Shown here piece by piece: positions 34,312 to 42,239 of a stretch of DNA of 64,000 nucleotides (positions are counted from its first letter, which is position 1; every line of letters starts with the position of its first letter). The translations under genes were made by a program, and so were the position numbers. Below the pieces are notes generated by a model. The model did no database searches, was not told the DNA's origin, and saw only the letters and a list, made by a program, of their open reading frames with translations. Origin of the DNA: Acidihalobacter_A sp037381185 (GTDB lineage Bacteria; Pseudomonadota; Gammaproteobacteria; DSM-5130; Acidihalobacteraceae); NCBI RefSeq assembly GCF_037381185.1, contig NZ_JARRQY010000018.1, forward strand, positions 1 through 64,000. The letters run 5' to 3'.

Positions 34312-35986
34312 CAGGCCGTGTGTAAACGCAGTTTTTCCTGATTGAGTGCCCAGGAAGCGCCGAACACGGGTCGTCAGCCGAGCACATGGCGGTCATTTTT
34401 GACCGCACCGCTATCGCGCCGATATGCAGTTCAGCGCCTTGGCGGTCTGCCTACGGGTGAATGGTGCTGATATAGGCCATCAGGCCCGTATTGCCGCCAT
34501 CAGGGGTTGCGTTCCCATGATGGCCATCACGCGTTTGAGGTTGTAGGCCAGCACATGCAGGCTCATTTCGGTACTCACTCGTGGCAAGGTCCGGGTCAGG
34601 AAGTGCGTGTGACCCATCCAGGCTTTGAGTGTTCCGAAGGGATGCTCCACCGTTGAGCGACGCACGCGCATGCGTTCGGGCTGTTCATCCAGGCGTCGCT
34701 CGGCTGCTTCGATCACCGCCTCATGTTCCCAGCGGCTGACGCGCCGATAGTCGCCGATCGTGCACTGCGGTTTCATCGCACACTTCGGACAGGCCGAGGA
34801 CCAGTAGCGGTGGATCGTCAGGCCGTTTTCTTGGCGGGTAAACTGGTAGATCAGGCGTTGACCGGCCGGGCATTCATATTCGTCGTCCTCGCGACGATAG
34901 ATAAAGTCCCGTTTGCCGAACTGGCCTCTGGCCAGGTTGCCGGAGGTCTGTGGCTTGGGTAGATACGTCGTGATCTGTGCTTGGTCGCAGGCCCGCAGTT
35001 CTTCTCCGCGGAAGTAGCCGCGATCGGCGACGACGTCGAGGCGTTCAGCACCGATGGCCGCTTTGGCCTGTCTCGCCATACGAGCCAGCTGGGTTCGGTC
35101 ATGGCCCACGTTGGTGACCTCGTGCGCCACGATCAGATGGTGCTTGGCATCGACCGCGGTCTGGACGTTGTAGCCGACCATCCCCGTACCGCGGCCACTG
35201 GTGGCCATGGAGCGGGCATCGGGATCGGTGAGCGAGATCTGTTGATCCGGTGCGCCAAGCATCCGGACCTCAAGCTTTTTTAGCCGAGCCATCTCCTGCT
35301 TGAGCGTAGCGATCTTGTCCTCAAGGCGCTCGGCCTTGGCTTTGGCCACCGCTGCCTCCTGGCGGTCCGCACTGGCGATCTGACCGAGATAGCGTTCGAT
35401 GCTCTCGTCGATCTGCTCAAGGCGTCGCTTGAGCTTGGCCTTGGTAAAGTTCCGGTCGCGGTTGTTCACCGCCTTGAACTTGCTGCCGTCGATCGCGACG
35501 AAGGCGTCCGTGAACAGCGCCAGCTTGCGGCACAGCATCACGAACTCACAGCACACCAGGCGGATCGCTTCACCGTTGTCCCGGCGAAAGTCGGCAATCG
35601 TCTTGAAGTCCGGGGCCAGACGCCCCGTCAGCCACATCAGTTCGACGTTGCGTTGCGCTTCGCGCTCCAGACAGCGAGAGGACTGCACGCGATTGAGATA
35701 ACCGTAGATGAACAGCTTGAGCAGCGTCGCCGGATGGTAGCCCGGACGGCCTGTGGCTTCGGCTGTGGTTTTGAAGCCCAGCCCCGACAGATTCAGCTCA
35801 TCAACAAACACATCCACCACGCGAACCGGGTTGTCTTCGGCGACAAACTCATCAAGACTTTCTGGGAACAGGGTCGCCTGCTGGCGATGCTCGCCTTCGA
35901 TAAATCGCTTCATCTTCAGCCCCGAGTTGCTCACCTATTACTTGGATCAACTGGGGCGGGCTTGGTTCACGTTTTCACACAGCCTG
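34312..35986. mobile_element. Insertion sequence, IS1182 family, complete
   Basis: The element is 1675 bp with 17-bp terminal inverted repeats. The left end reads CAGGCCGTGTGTAAACG (34312-34328) and the right end, read inward, CAGGCTGTGTGAAAACG (35970-35986), with two mismatches. GGTC at 34308-34311 and GGTC at 35987-35990 form a 4-bp target duplication. The single gene is an intact transposase. Perfect duplication and intact ends suggest a recent insertion. Confidence 0.88.
34480..35934 (-). CDS. IS1182 family transposase
   Basis: 484 aa DDE transposase. The order is the N-terminal domain with KTTAEATGRPGYHPATLLKL, the first catalytic Asp region FVAIDGSKFKAVNNRDRNF, a charged coiled coil (about residues 170-225), VVADRGYFRGEEL with the second Asp, a cysteine-rich insert (CPKCAMKPQC), and VRRSTVEHPFGTLKAWMGHT with the catalytic Glu. 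The start is GTG 35934; ATG 35913 is an in-frame alternative. No lesion is present, so it should be active. Confidence 0.92.
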   Translation of the reverse strand: MSNSGLKMKRFIEGEHRQQATLFPESLDEFVAEDNPVRVVDVFVDELNLSGLGFKTTAEATGRPGYHPATLLKLFIYGYLNRVQSSRCLEREAQRNVELMWLTGRLAPDFKTIADFRRDNGEAIRLVCCEFVMLCRKLALFTDAFVAIDGSKFKAVNNRDRNFTKAKLKRRLEQIDESIERYLGQIASADRQEAAVAKAKAERLEDKIATLKQEMARLKKLEVRMLGAPDQQISLTDPDARSMATSGRGTGMVGYNVQTAVDAKHHLIVAHEVTNVGHDRTQLARMARQAKAAIGAERLDVVADRGYFRGEELRACDQAQITTYLPKPQTSGNLARGQFGKRDFIYRREDDEYECPAGQRLIYQFTRQENGLTIHRYWSSACPKCAMKPQCTIGDYRRVSRWEHEAVIEAAERRLDEQPERMRVRRSTVEHPFGTLKAWMGHTHFLTRTLPRVSTEMSLHVLAYNLKRVMAIMGTQPLMAAIRA

Positions 35987-36083
35987 GGTCGACAGCAGAA
36001 GTCGCCGGTATTTGGAAACAGGCCTTCGTTTCGCGCCAAACCAATTGCAGCCCCATTCGTCGTTATCCAGCGCGTTCCTGTAC

Positions 36084-37550
36084 CTAACGAGCCTGCTTGC
36101 TCAGACAGGCGCTTACCTGGGCGTGGTCCGAATAGGAAAGACGCCCATTTGCATCGGGCGTGGAACGTTCGTTGCCCTTTCCGGTGCCGGTGATCAGTAC
36201 GCCGTCGTTCGGGCCGGCGCTGGCCAGTGCATGAGCGATGGCGGCCTCGCGCGAGCGGATGGCCTCGGCAGCAGTGCCGGGCGGCAGGCCTGAACTCAGG
36301 TCTTCGATGATGAGGGCGGGATCTTCGTCGTTCGGGATGGAGTCGGTGAGGATGATGCGATCGGACAGACGCGCCGCCACCGCCGCCATTAACGGACGCT
36401 TTCCTTTGTCACGGTTGCCCATGGCTCCCAGTACGCACCACAGCCGGCCCGGTACGTAGCCGCGGAAGTCGGTGAGCACGGATTCCAGTGCGTTCGGGGT
36501 ATGCGCGTAGTCGACCACGGTCAGCGGGCGGTTCGGATTGGCGAAAAGCTCCATGCGTCCCGGAACGGCCGTGACCTTGGAGAGCGCTGCCGTCGCATTG
36601 TCGAGGTCTTCGCCGAGCGCGAGCAGAGCGCCTAGCGCAGCCAGCAGATTGGAGACGTTGAAGCTGCCCGCGAGCTTGGTGGAGAGGCGCCGTTCACGCC
36701 CGTTCGCGGCGACGTCGAGCGCCAGGCCGCCGGGACCGGCCCGATGCAGGCGTCCCCGCAGGGCCGCCGATGCCCGCCCCTGCAGGCTGTAGCCGAGGGC
36801 ACGTACGCCGGGGGCAAGCCGGGTACGGCAATCGCGGCCGAAGGCGTCGTCCTCGTTGAGCACCGCCGTATGCAGTTCACTGCGTTCGAACAGCCGCCTT
36901 TTGGCGGCCGCATAGGCTTCGATCGAGCCGTGATAGTCAAGATGGTCACGGCTCAGGTGCGTGAGCACCGCCACGTCTATCTTTATGCCGTCCAGGCGCC
37001 CCTGACTCAGGCCGTGCGAGGAGGCTTCCAGCACTACGCCGCGTGCGCCCTGTGCGCGCAACCGGGCCAGCGTGCGGTGCAGGCCGATGACGTCCGGCGT
37101 GGTCAGTCCATTGTCTTCAGCAGTCTGTTCGCCGGGCCAACCGGCTCCGAGCGTGCCGATCACCGCGCAAGGGAACCCGAGTTCGCCGAGCGCCTGGGCG
37201 ATGTAGTGCGCGGTGGAGGTCTTGCCGTCCGTGCCCGTGACCGCCAGTAGCGTCAGTTCCCGATCGGGATGACCGTGGAAACGCGCCGCGAGCGTGCCCA
37301 GATGCGTTCGCAGTTCCGGTACGACCACGACGGGCAACGGGGCCGGGGTTGACGGTTCCTTCTCGGTCAGTGCCACGACGGCGCCGTGCGCTGCTGCGTC
37401 GTCGAGATAGGCGAGGCCGTTGCTGTTGGTTCCGGGCAGTGCGACGAAGGCATCGCCGGGGTTCACCCAGCGCGAATCCAGCGACAGACCGGATATATCC
37501 AGCGCTGGAGCCGCCACGTCGATTCCCGCCAATAAGGTCGATAGTTGCAT
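36084..37550 (-). CDS. MurE-like Mur ligase lacking the DNPR motif
   Basis: 488 aa. It has the MurE domain order: LSLDSRWVNPGDAFVALPG, the ATP loop TGTDGKTSTAHY, THLSRDHLDYHGSIEAYAAA then KRR with the carbamylated-lysine region, and VDYAHTPNALESVL. MurE adds diaminopimelate (or lysine) to UDP-MurNAc-Ala-Glu. The substrate loop that reads DNPR in diaminopimelate enzymes reads SIPN here (LTDSIPNDEDP), GKGHE is GKGNE, and the tail is short. It stands alone rather than in a dcw cluster, so it is probably a paralog with another amino acid substrate. The start is ATG 37550 without a strong ribosome site. Confidence 0.75.
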   Translation of the reverse strand: MQLSTLLAGIDVAAPALDISGLSLDSRWVNPGDAFVALPGTNSNGLAYLDDAAAHGAVVALTEKEPSTPAPLPVVVVPELRTHLGTLAARFHGHPDRELTLLAVTGTDGKTSTAHYIAQALGELGFPCAVIGTLGAGWPGEQTAEDNGLTTPDVIGLHRTLARLRAQGARGVVLEASSHGLSQGRLDGIKIDVAVLTHLSRDHLDYHGSIEAYAAAKRRLFERSELHTAVLNEDDAFGRDCRTRLAPGVRALGYSLQGRASAALRGRLHRAGPGGLALDVAANGRERRLSTKLAGSFNVSNLLAALGALLALGEDLDNATAALSKVTAVPGRMELFANPNRPLTVVDYAHTPNALESVLTDFRGYVPGRLWCVLGAMGNRDKGKRPLMAAVAARLSDRIILTDSIPNDEDPALIIEDLSSGLPPGTAAEAIRSREAAIAHALASAGPNDGVLITGTGKGNERSTPDANGRLSYSDHAQVSACLSKQAR

Positions 37551-37752
37551 GTGTCGAACCAAGTGCCTTGGGGTTGCTGCGAAGGAACGTTGGCCCGAGT
37601 GTGGCCTATGTGGGGCGTTTGGGCGGGGATGATGAAGGAATGGTATAGATGCAAGGCTTCGCCCCTCATATTGGAAATATCTCCTCAATAAGGTTTCAGC
37701 GAATTTGGTTTTGCGCTATATCAATAACTTTTGGGTGGCTTTTGGAGGCGTG

Positions 37753-39012
37753 ATGACAAAAATTCCGGTCGTCGATGCTGATCGTGCTTCGGAGTCTTCC
37801 GGGGAACACACGAAATCAACCACGTTTCTGGGAGCGTGCAGAAGGTATTTGTGTCGCTGGTTCGGCTGTTTCTGCCTGAGGGAAGAAACCTTCGGTCATG
37901 ATGGGAGACAAGAGAGGCTTTGGTTGGAACTCGTAGAAAAGTCACGATTTGTCCGTTCTGAAATAGTGGATATGAATGGCATGGTCAGGGACATTAAATC
38001 GGGACGCTGCAAGCCGTCCGGAAGCAAGCGAGTTTTTGCAAAAATCCTGGCAGCAGATCGATCAGCTTGTGAAGGGGCTTAATAAGTTGAGCGAGGATGT
38101 GCAAGATCACAAGGATACTGTTCGGCACATCGTCAATCTCTGGGAGAGAATGAGAGAGAACCCATTGTTTCCCGGGATCTCGCCCGCACTGTCGCAGCAG
38201 TTGAATTCGCCTGATAACCACGATGCGAACGATACGTCCAATCTGATGCGCTGGATTGCCATGTTCGAAGAGCAGGCGACCGAGATCGAACTGTTCGTCG
38301 GGTATGTCACGATCCCTGAGCGTGTGAATGGCTGGCTGGCCTTGGCGCGTCCCGGCTATATCTTGCCGTTCCATCTCGTGTTCGAAGACGAATTGCCGGC
38401 AGAAAGTAGCCGCCAGAAAGTGTTGAATTACCTGTCGTGGAAGCCTGCGAAAATCATCGGAGGATTGGTCGATCCGAATGCGGGGTTCATCTACCGTTAT
38501 CCGCGGTGCGTGGTGGAAAGAGCGTTCCGGCATGGACTCGTGATTTTGCTGTTCACCGCGATGGCGACCGTGTTCGCGTGTTGGCATACGGTCGACAGTG
38601 TGTTGGCACTGGAAACGCCCTATGGGCCGATCAACGAAGCAACCGTGCTTCTGAAGGGGTGGCTGGCGGTATGCGCCGGTGTCCTGGTCCATTGGCTCGT
38701 TGATCAGGGTAAGAACAGGCAGGACAAGGTGTTTTCCCAGACGAGGCCTATTTTTCCGATTGGGGCTATTTTCTGGCCGCGAGAACGGGGTCCACGCTGG
38801 CGGCATTGGCGCGGGCATTCATCGTGTTCGTGGGACTTATTTTCCTGTTCGACAAGCCGTAGGAATTGACGCTCAGTTATTGTTTCTTTGCCGGCTACGG
38901 TTTCGACAGCATGACGGGGTTGTTTGCGAAGAGTTCAGCGAAGCGGGTGGCCTCGCATGTCGAGGCCATGCAGGCACGGCTCGATGCGAAGGAAAAGCTC
39001 GCGAGGCAGTAA
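37753..39012 (+). pseudogene. Membrane protein of unknown family, two frameshifts and an amber codon
   Basis: ATG 37753 follows a strong GGAGG. The product can be read to TAA 39010, 420 codons, only by changing frame twice. Near 38000 it leaves the first frame to continue as RPEASEFLQKSWQQIDQLVK, and near 38735 it returns to the first frame as DEAYFSDWGYFLAARTGS. TAG at 38860-38862 interrupts FLFDKP-ELTLSYCFFAGYGF, probably replacing CAG. It has helical cytoplasmic parts and about three membrane helices (LVILLFTAMATVFACWH, LLKGWLAVCAGVLVHWLV, LARAFIVFVGLIFLF). I do not recognise the family. Confidence 0.7.
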
Positions 39013-39019
39013 GAACCGG

Positions 39020-39847
39020 CTATTCGGTTGCCGGCTGGCCGCCGCCTGCCTTGCCGACCCCGACGATCCAGGGTTCGTAGCGTTGTCCGTAGGCCAGCGT
39101 CACCGTGGGGACGGGGGTGCCGTGGTGGCTGGAGTAGCGCTGGGAATTCAGTGCGAGGATGGCGGCGGTATCGGTGTGCGGCACCGATATGGTTCCTGGC
39201 AGGAGCCGGGATACGCTGCCGCGCAGAGCAGGTTGAGGGGCACCGCTGCCGTTTCTGCGGTAGATCTGGTAAGCCGTTATGCGCGCCTTGGCGATGAGGT
39301 AGCGCCTGCGGTCGGGATAGCGTGCCCGCAGGGCCCCTGGGGCGTTGCCGACGTCGACCAGCACCAGGCGCGATGCGGTTTTGGCGAAGCGTTCGAAGCT
39401 TGTCTGGAGGCGCTGGCGCCGGGTTTCCGACTTCACGGTTTTCAGCTCTTCGTCGAGCTTCGTCCGGCGGGTTTCGAGCAGTCGCTGCCAAGCGGTACCG
39501 CCGTATTCCAGCACGAGGTAGGCCTCGCGCGTCCGGCTCACCATGCTATGGCGCCAGCCGCGCCTGTCCACATAAGCCCTGGGTTTGTGAAAGCCGATGG
39601 TCAGCAGCTTTTGCTCGTTCAGAACCGATTGGCCGGGGCCTTCCGGGCGATGCCAGCGCAGGTACAGCGATACGCCGCTGTTCTCGCGGCCGAGGCCGTA
39701 GTAGCTGTGGGCGATGTATACCTCGCGGGCGGTGAGCTGCAGTTCGGAGGTGGGGGCGCCGCTGCGATTGTAGGCGACGCCGGCGAGCACGACGACGTTG
39801 GCCAGCAGGACGAAGGCGATCGCGAGCAGAAAGCCTTTGCGCTTCAT
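39020..39847 (-). CDS. DUF4824 family protein
   Basis: 275 aa with one N-terminal membrane helix (LLAIAFVLLANVVVLAGVAY) and a periplasmic body that begins RSGAPTSELQLTAREVYIAH. The TAREV/EL start and the repeated R-rich helical middle match DUF4824. The start ATG 39847 overlaps the stop of the upstream DUF2157 gene by four bases (ATGA), so the two are translationally coupled. The pair is found together in other genomes; its role is unknown to me. It is convergent with the membrane-protein pseudogene, 7 bases away. Confidence 0.75.
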   Translation of the reverse strand: MKRKGFLLAIAFVLLANVVVLAGVAYNRSGAPTSELQLTAREVYIAHSYYGLGRENSGVSLYLRWHRPEGPGQSVLNEQKLLTIGFHKPRAYVDRRGWRHSMVSRTREAYLVLEYGGTAWQRLLETRRTKLDEELKTVKSETRRQRLQTSFERFAKTASRLVLVDVGNAPGALRARYPDRRRYLIAKARITAYQIYRRNGSGAPQPALRGSVSRLLPGTISVPHTDTAAILALNSQRYSSHHGTPVPTVTLAYGQRYEPWIVGVGKAGGGQPATE

Positions 39848-40899
39848 GTGGCCGGCTCCCGGGTGGCGGCGCGCAGGCGCTTGAGCACCAGCAGCAGGCC
39901 TACGGCGATGAGGCCGAGCAGGAGGAAGAAGAGGTATTTCGGCATCCAGTCCCACCGCCAGTCGAACAGCTTGGTGTACAGGAACAGGACGAAGAAGGTG
40001 ATGCCGAGATTGGCCTGGCCGGGCCACAGGCGGCGGATGCCGAGCCAGACGGCGAGGGCGCTGCCGACGAGGCCGAGAATCTGGTAGGTGTTCTCGATGG
40101 CCGTGGTGCTGAGCGGGAGATAGCTGGCATTGCCCCAGTTGGACAGGATGAGCATGGCGATGAAGACGACCAGCAGGCCGTATACGCGGTAGATCGCGGC
40201 GAAGGCCGGGCGTCGGGACGGCAGCACGAGGCCGCCGGCGAACAGCAGCAGGCCGGCCATTACGAAGTTCTCGGGACGCTCGCCAAAGGAGAGCCGGTAC
40301 ATGCCGCTCCAGGTGCCGACGGTGGCCGCGAGATAGCCCATGAGGCTGGTGAGGCCGGCGACCAGGATCAGTTTCAGGCCGTAGGTGTAGGCGAGGATGA
40401 GGCCGAAGGCCGCCCAGGCGAGAAAGGCATTCTCGCTAGGCGTGATGTTGAAGATTCGCCCCAGCATGCTCAGGTCGAGCACGAAACAGGCGAAGGCCAC
40501 GAGGGCGGCGAGCGAGGTGAAATACAGCCCCTGGCGTTCGCGCCGGGCGATCCATTCCACCGCGAGGGTGGTCAGCAGGGGCGCGGCGACCAGGATCAGC
40601 GTTTGGGCCGGGGTGCCGAGCAGCCCCCAGAAGCGGTAAAAGAAGAATACCGCGGCAGACAGGGCCAGCGCACCGATGAACGAGGCGATGCGCATGCTCC
40701 AGGACAGGCGTTTTTGCGTCTGGCTGGTGTCGATGTCGAAGCGTTCGGAGGCGGCGTGCAGCAGTGCGTCGTGATAGCCGCGTACGTGCGCCTTGGCCTG
40801 CTCGGGCAAGGTCAGCACGTCATCGGAATCCAGTATTTCCAGTTCCACGCGAAAGGTGCGGACCTGGTCGGCGCGCGACTGCGCGGCCTGCTGCTCCAT
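39844..40899 (-). CDS. DUF2157 family membrane protein
   Basis: 351 aa. The N-terminal 65 residues are soluble and charged, and about ten hydrophobic helices follow (for example IASFIGALALSAAVFFFYRF and GLLLFAGGLVLP). The arrangement matches DUF2157 membrane proteins of unknown function. ATG 40899 has GGGAAA upstream. It forms an operon with the DUF4824 gene through a four-base overlap. Confidence 0.78.
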   Translation of the reverse strand: MEQQAAQSRADQVRTFRVELEILDSDDVLTLPEQAKAHVRGYHDALLHAASERFDIDTSQTQKRLSWSMRIASFIGALALSAAVFFFYRFWGLLGTPAQTLILVAAPLLTTLAVEWIARRERQGLYFTSLAALVAFACFVLDLSMLGRIFNITPSENAFLAWAAFGLILAYTYGLKLILVAGLTSLMGYLAATVGTWSGMYRLSFGERPENFVMAGLLLFAGGLVLPSRRPAFAAIYRVYGLLVVFIAMLILSNWGNASYLPLSTTAIENTYQILGLVGSALAVWLGIRRLWPGQANLGITFFVLFLYTKLFDWRWDWMPKYLFFLLLGLIAVGLLLVLKRLRAATREPAT

Positions 40900-40990
40900 G
40901 CCGATTTCCCGTTATGGTTCTTGATGTCCGACGGGAAGAGTACGGGCAGGGGCGGCGGGCGAATGCATCATCCTCCGCGAGGCCGTGCCG

Positions 40991-41500
40991 TCATTTCCCG
41001 GTCAGGCGCTGCCAGGTCTGCGTCTTGTGGAATATCCACACGTAGCCGCGCACCTGAAGTTTCTTGCCGTCGTCGCTCAGCCACATCTTGCAGTTGTAGG
41101 TCTTGCCGTCCTCCGGGTCGTAGCAAGAGCCTTTGTCCCAGTCGCCCTGTGCGGGCTGGTAGCGGAAGCCGTGCAATACCTTCAACCCAAGAACGGGTTG
41201 CGTGCGCAGAGCCTTGTCCGGATTGTGGCGGTCGATCTTGGGTTTGCCCGCCAGCGCAGGGTCTTTGAAACCGTTCGGATAGTCCGGTTGTTTGAGCCAG
41301 ACGATCTTGCCGGCATAGCTGCCGTCGGTCTGGCGTGCGATGACGACGTGCGACTTGTCGTTCGGCGTGACCCAGGTGCCCGTGACGGCGTCTGCGGAAG
41401 GCGCGGCCGAGGCTGTCAGCGGTTGCAGCAGGACGGCGGCGAGCAGGGCGGGAACGATGCTGAAGCTGATGCGGCGGGTGATGGGAAGCTGTGTCTGCAT
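40991..41500 (-). CDS. DUF2147 domain-containing secreted protein
   Basis: 169 aa. A signal peptide (RISFSIVPALLAAVLLQPLT then ASA) precedes the DUF2147 domain: VTGTWVTPNDKSHVVIARQT, GKIVWLKQPDYPNG, and the end KKLQVRGYVWIFHKTQTWQR. This is a periplasmic lipocalin-like barrel of unknown ligand, widespread in proteobacteria. Two cysteines (GSCYDPEDGKTYNCKM) may form a disulfide. It appears to be transcribed alone. Confidence 0.85.
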   Translation of the reverse strand: MQTQLPITRRISFSIVPALLAAVLLQPLTASAAPSADAVTGTWVTPNDKSHVVIARQTDGSYAGKIVWLKQPDYPNGFKDPALAGKPKIDRHNPDKALRTQPVLGLKVLHGFRYQPAQGDWDKGSCYDPEDGKTYNCKMWLSDDGKKLQVRGYVWIFHKTQTWQRLTGK

Positions 41501-41710
41501 GTCGTTATCCGTGCGATGGAGATGTAGACAGGATAGGCTACCCGAGCCCGTTTAGGCGGTGTTGCGGCGAGGTTCCGCTATGCTTTGGAACGGCGGTGAC
41601 GGCTGTGCTCCCCGGTCGTGCGGCCTGTCTGCGGCGTCACTCGGTCTGTCGCCGCGTTGGGGGAGGTCGTGTGAGTAGGCTCCGTCTCTTTGGCTCATCG
41701 AGAAAACGAT

Positions 41711-42073
41711 ATGTGGCGAATCGTGATTCTGATGGCGGGTTATGCTCCCTGGATCTTCCTGTATTTCCCTCTCGCTTTCTCGATCATGTATTCCCCTCCC
41801 TGGTTGCAACTGCCGGTACTGGTCGGCTATGTGGCGCTGTATGGCGTGCTGAGTTACCGATGGCTTAGCGGCAGCCGGATGATCGCCCGCGTGCTTTGCG
41901 CGTTTGCCATACCTCTGCCCGTGTTGGCGGTTATTGCATTGTCCGAATACCATTCCCTGGGCAATGTCGGTTTCATACTGCGTTGGTTGGTGATGCTGGT
42001 GATCCATGCAGGTGGCGTGTTGACGGCGGCGTTGCTGAGTCGGCTTAGTGCGCGCACCCGGTATCGGTTCTAG
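41711..42073 (+). CDS. Small integral membrane protein
   Basis: 120 aa with four predicted membrane helices (IVILMAGYAPWIFLYFPLAF, LPVLVGYVALYGVLSY, VLCAFAIPLPVLAVIAL, WLVMLVIHAGGVLTAALL). I know no family name. ATG 41711 is chosen as the start; an upstream in-frame start at 41690 would add seven residues. It ends in TAG. The gap 41501-41710 before it shows no gene. Confidence 0.6.
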   Translation: MWRIVILMAGYAPWIFLYFPLAFSIMYSPPWLQLPVLVGYVALYGVLSYRWLSGSRMIARVLCAFAIPLPVLAVIALSEYHSLGNVGFILRWLVMLVIHAGGVLTAALLSRLSARTRYRF

Positions 42074-42239
42074 CGTCGTGCGTGCTGGAATATTTCGGAT
42101 CGCGCATAGTCTCGTATTGTGATGCTTTTCGAGAATGACAGATTACTAAGTCGGACGGAGGCTAGACGACGCTTGGCGCGCCTGTGCTGCGCCCACGCCC
42201 ACCCACCGACGGCATTGCCGTCAAGTAATATACAGGCCG

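Noticed and set aside
37994..38818. 274-codon minus ORF in the membrane-protein region
   Set aside because: It is the shadow of the plus-strand protein, whose membrane helices and ribosome site are far more convincing.
12215..38862. UAG reassigned to glutamine in this genome
   Set aside because: Several intact genes end in TAG, and three of the four amber-bearing genes also have frameshifts or deletions. Kept only as an observation to test.
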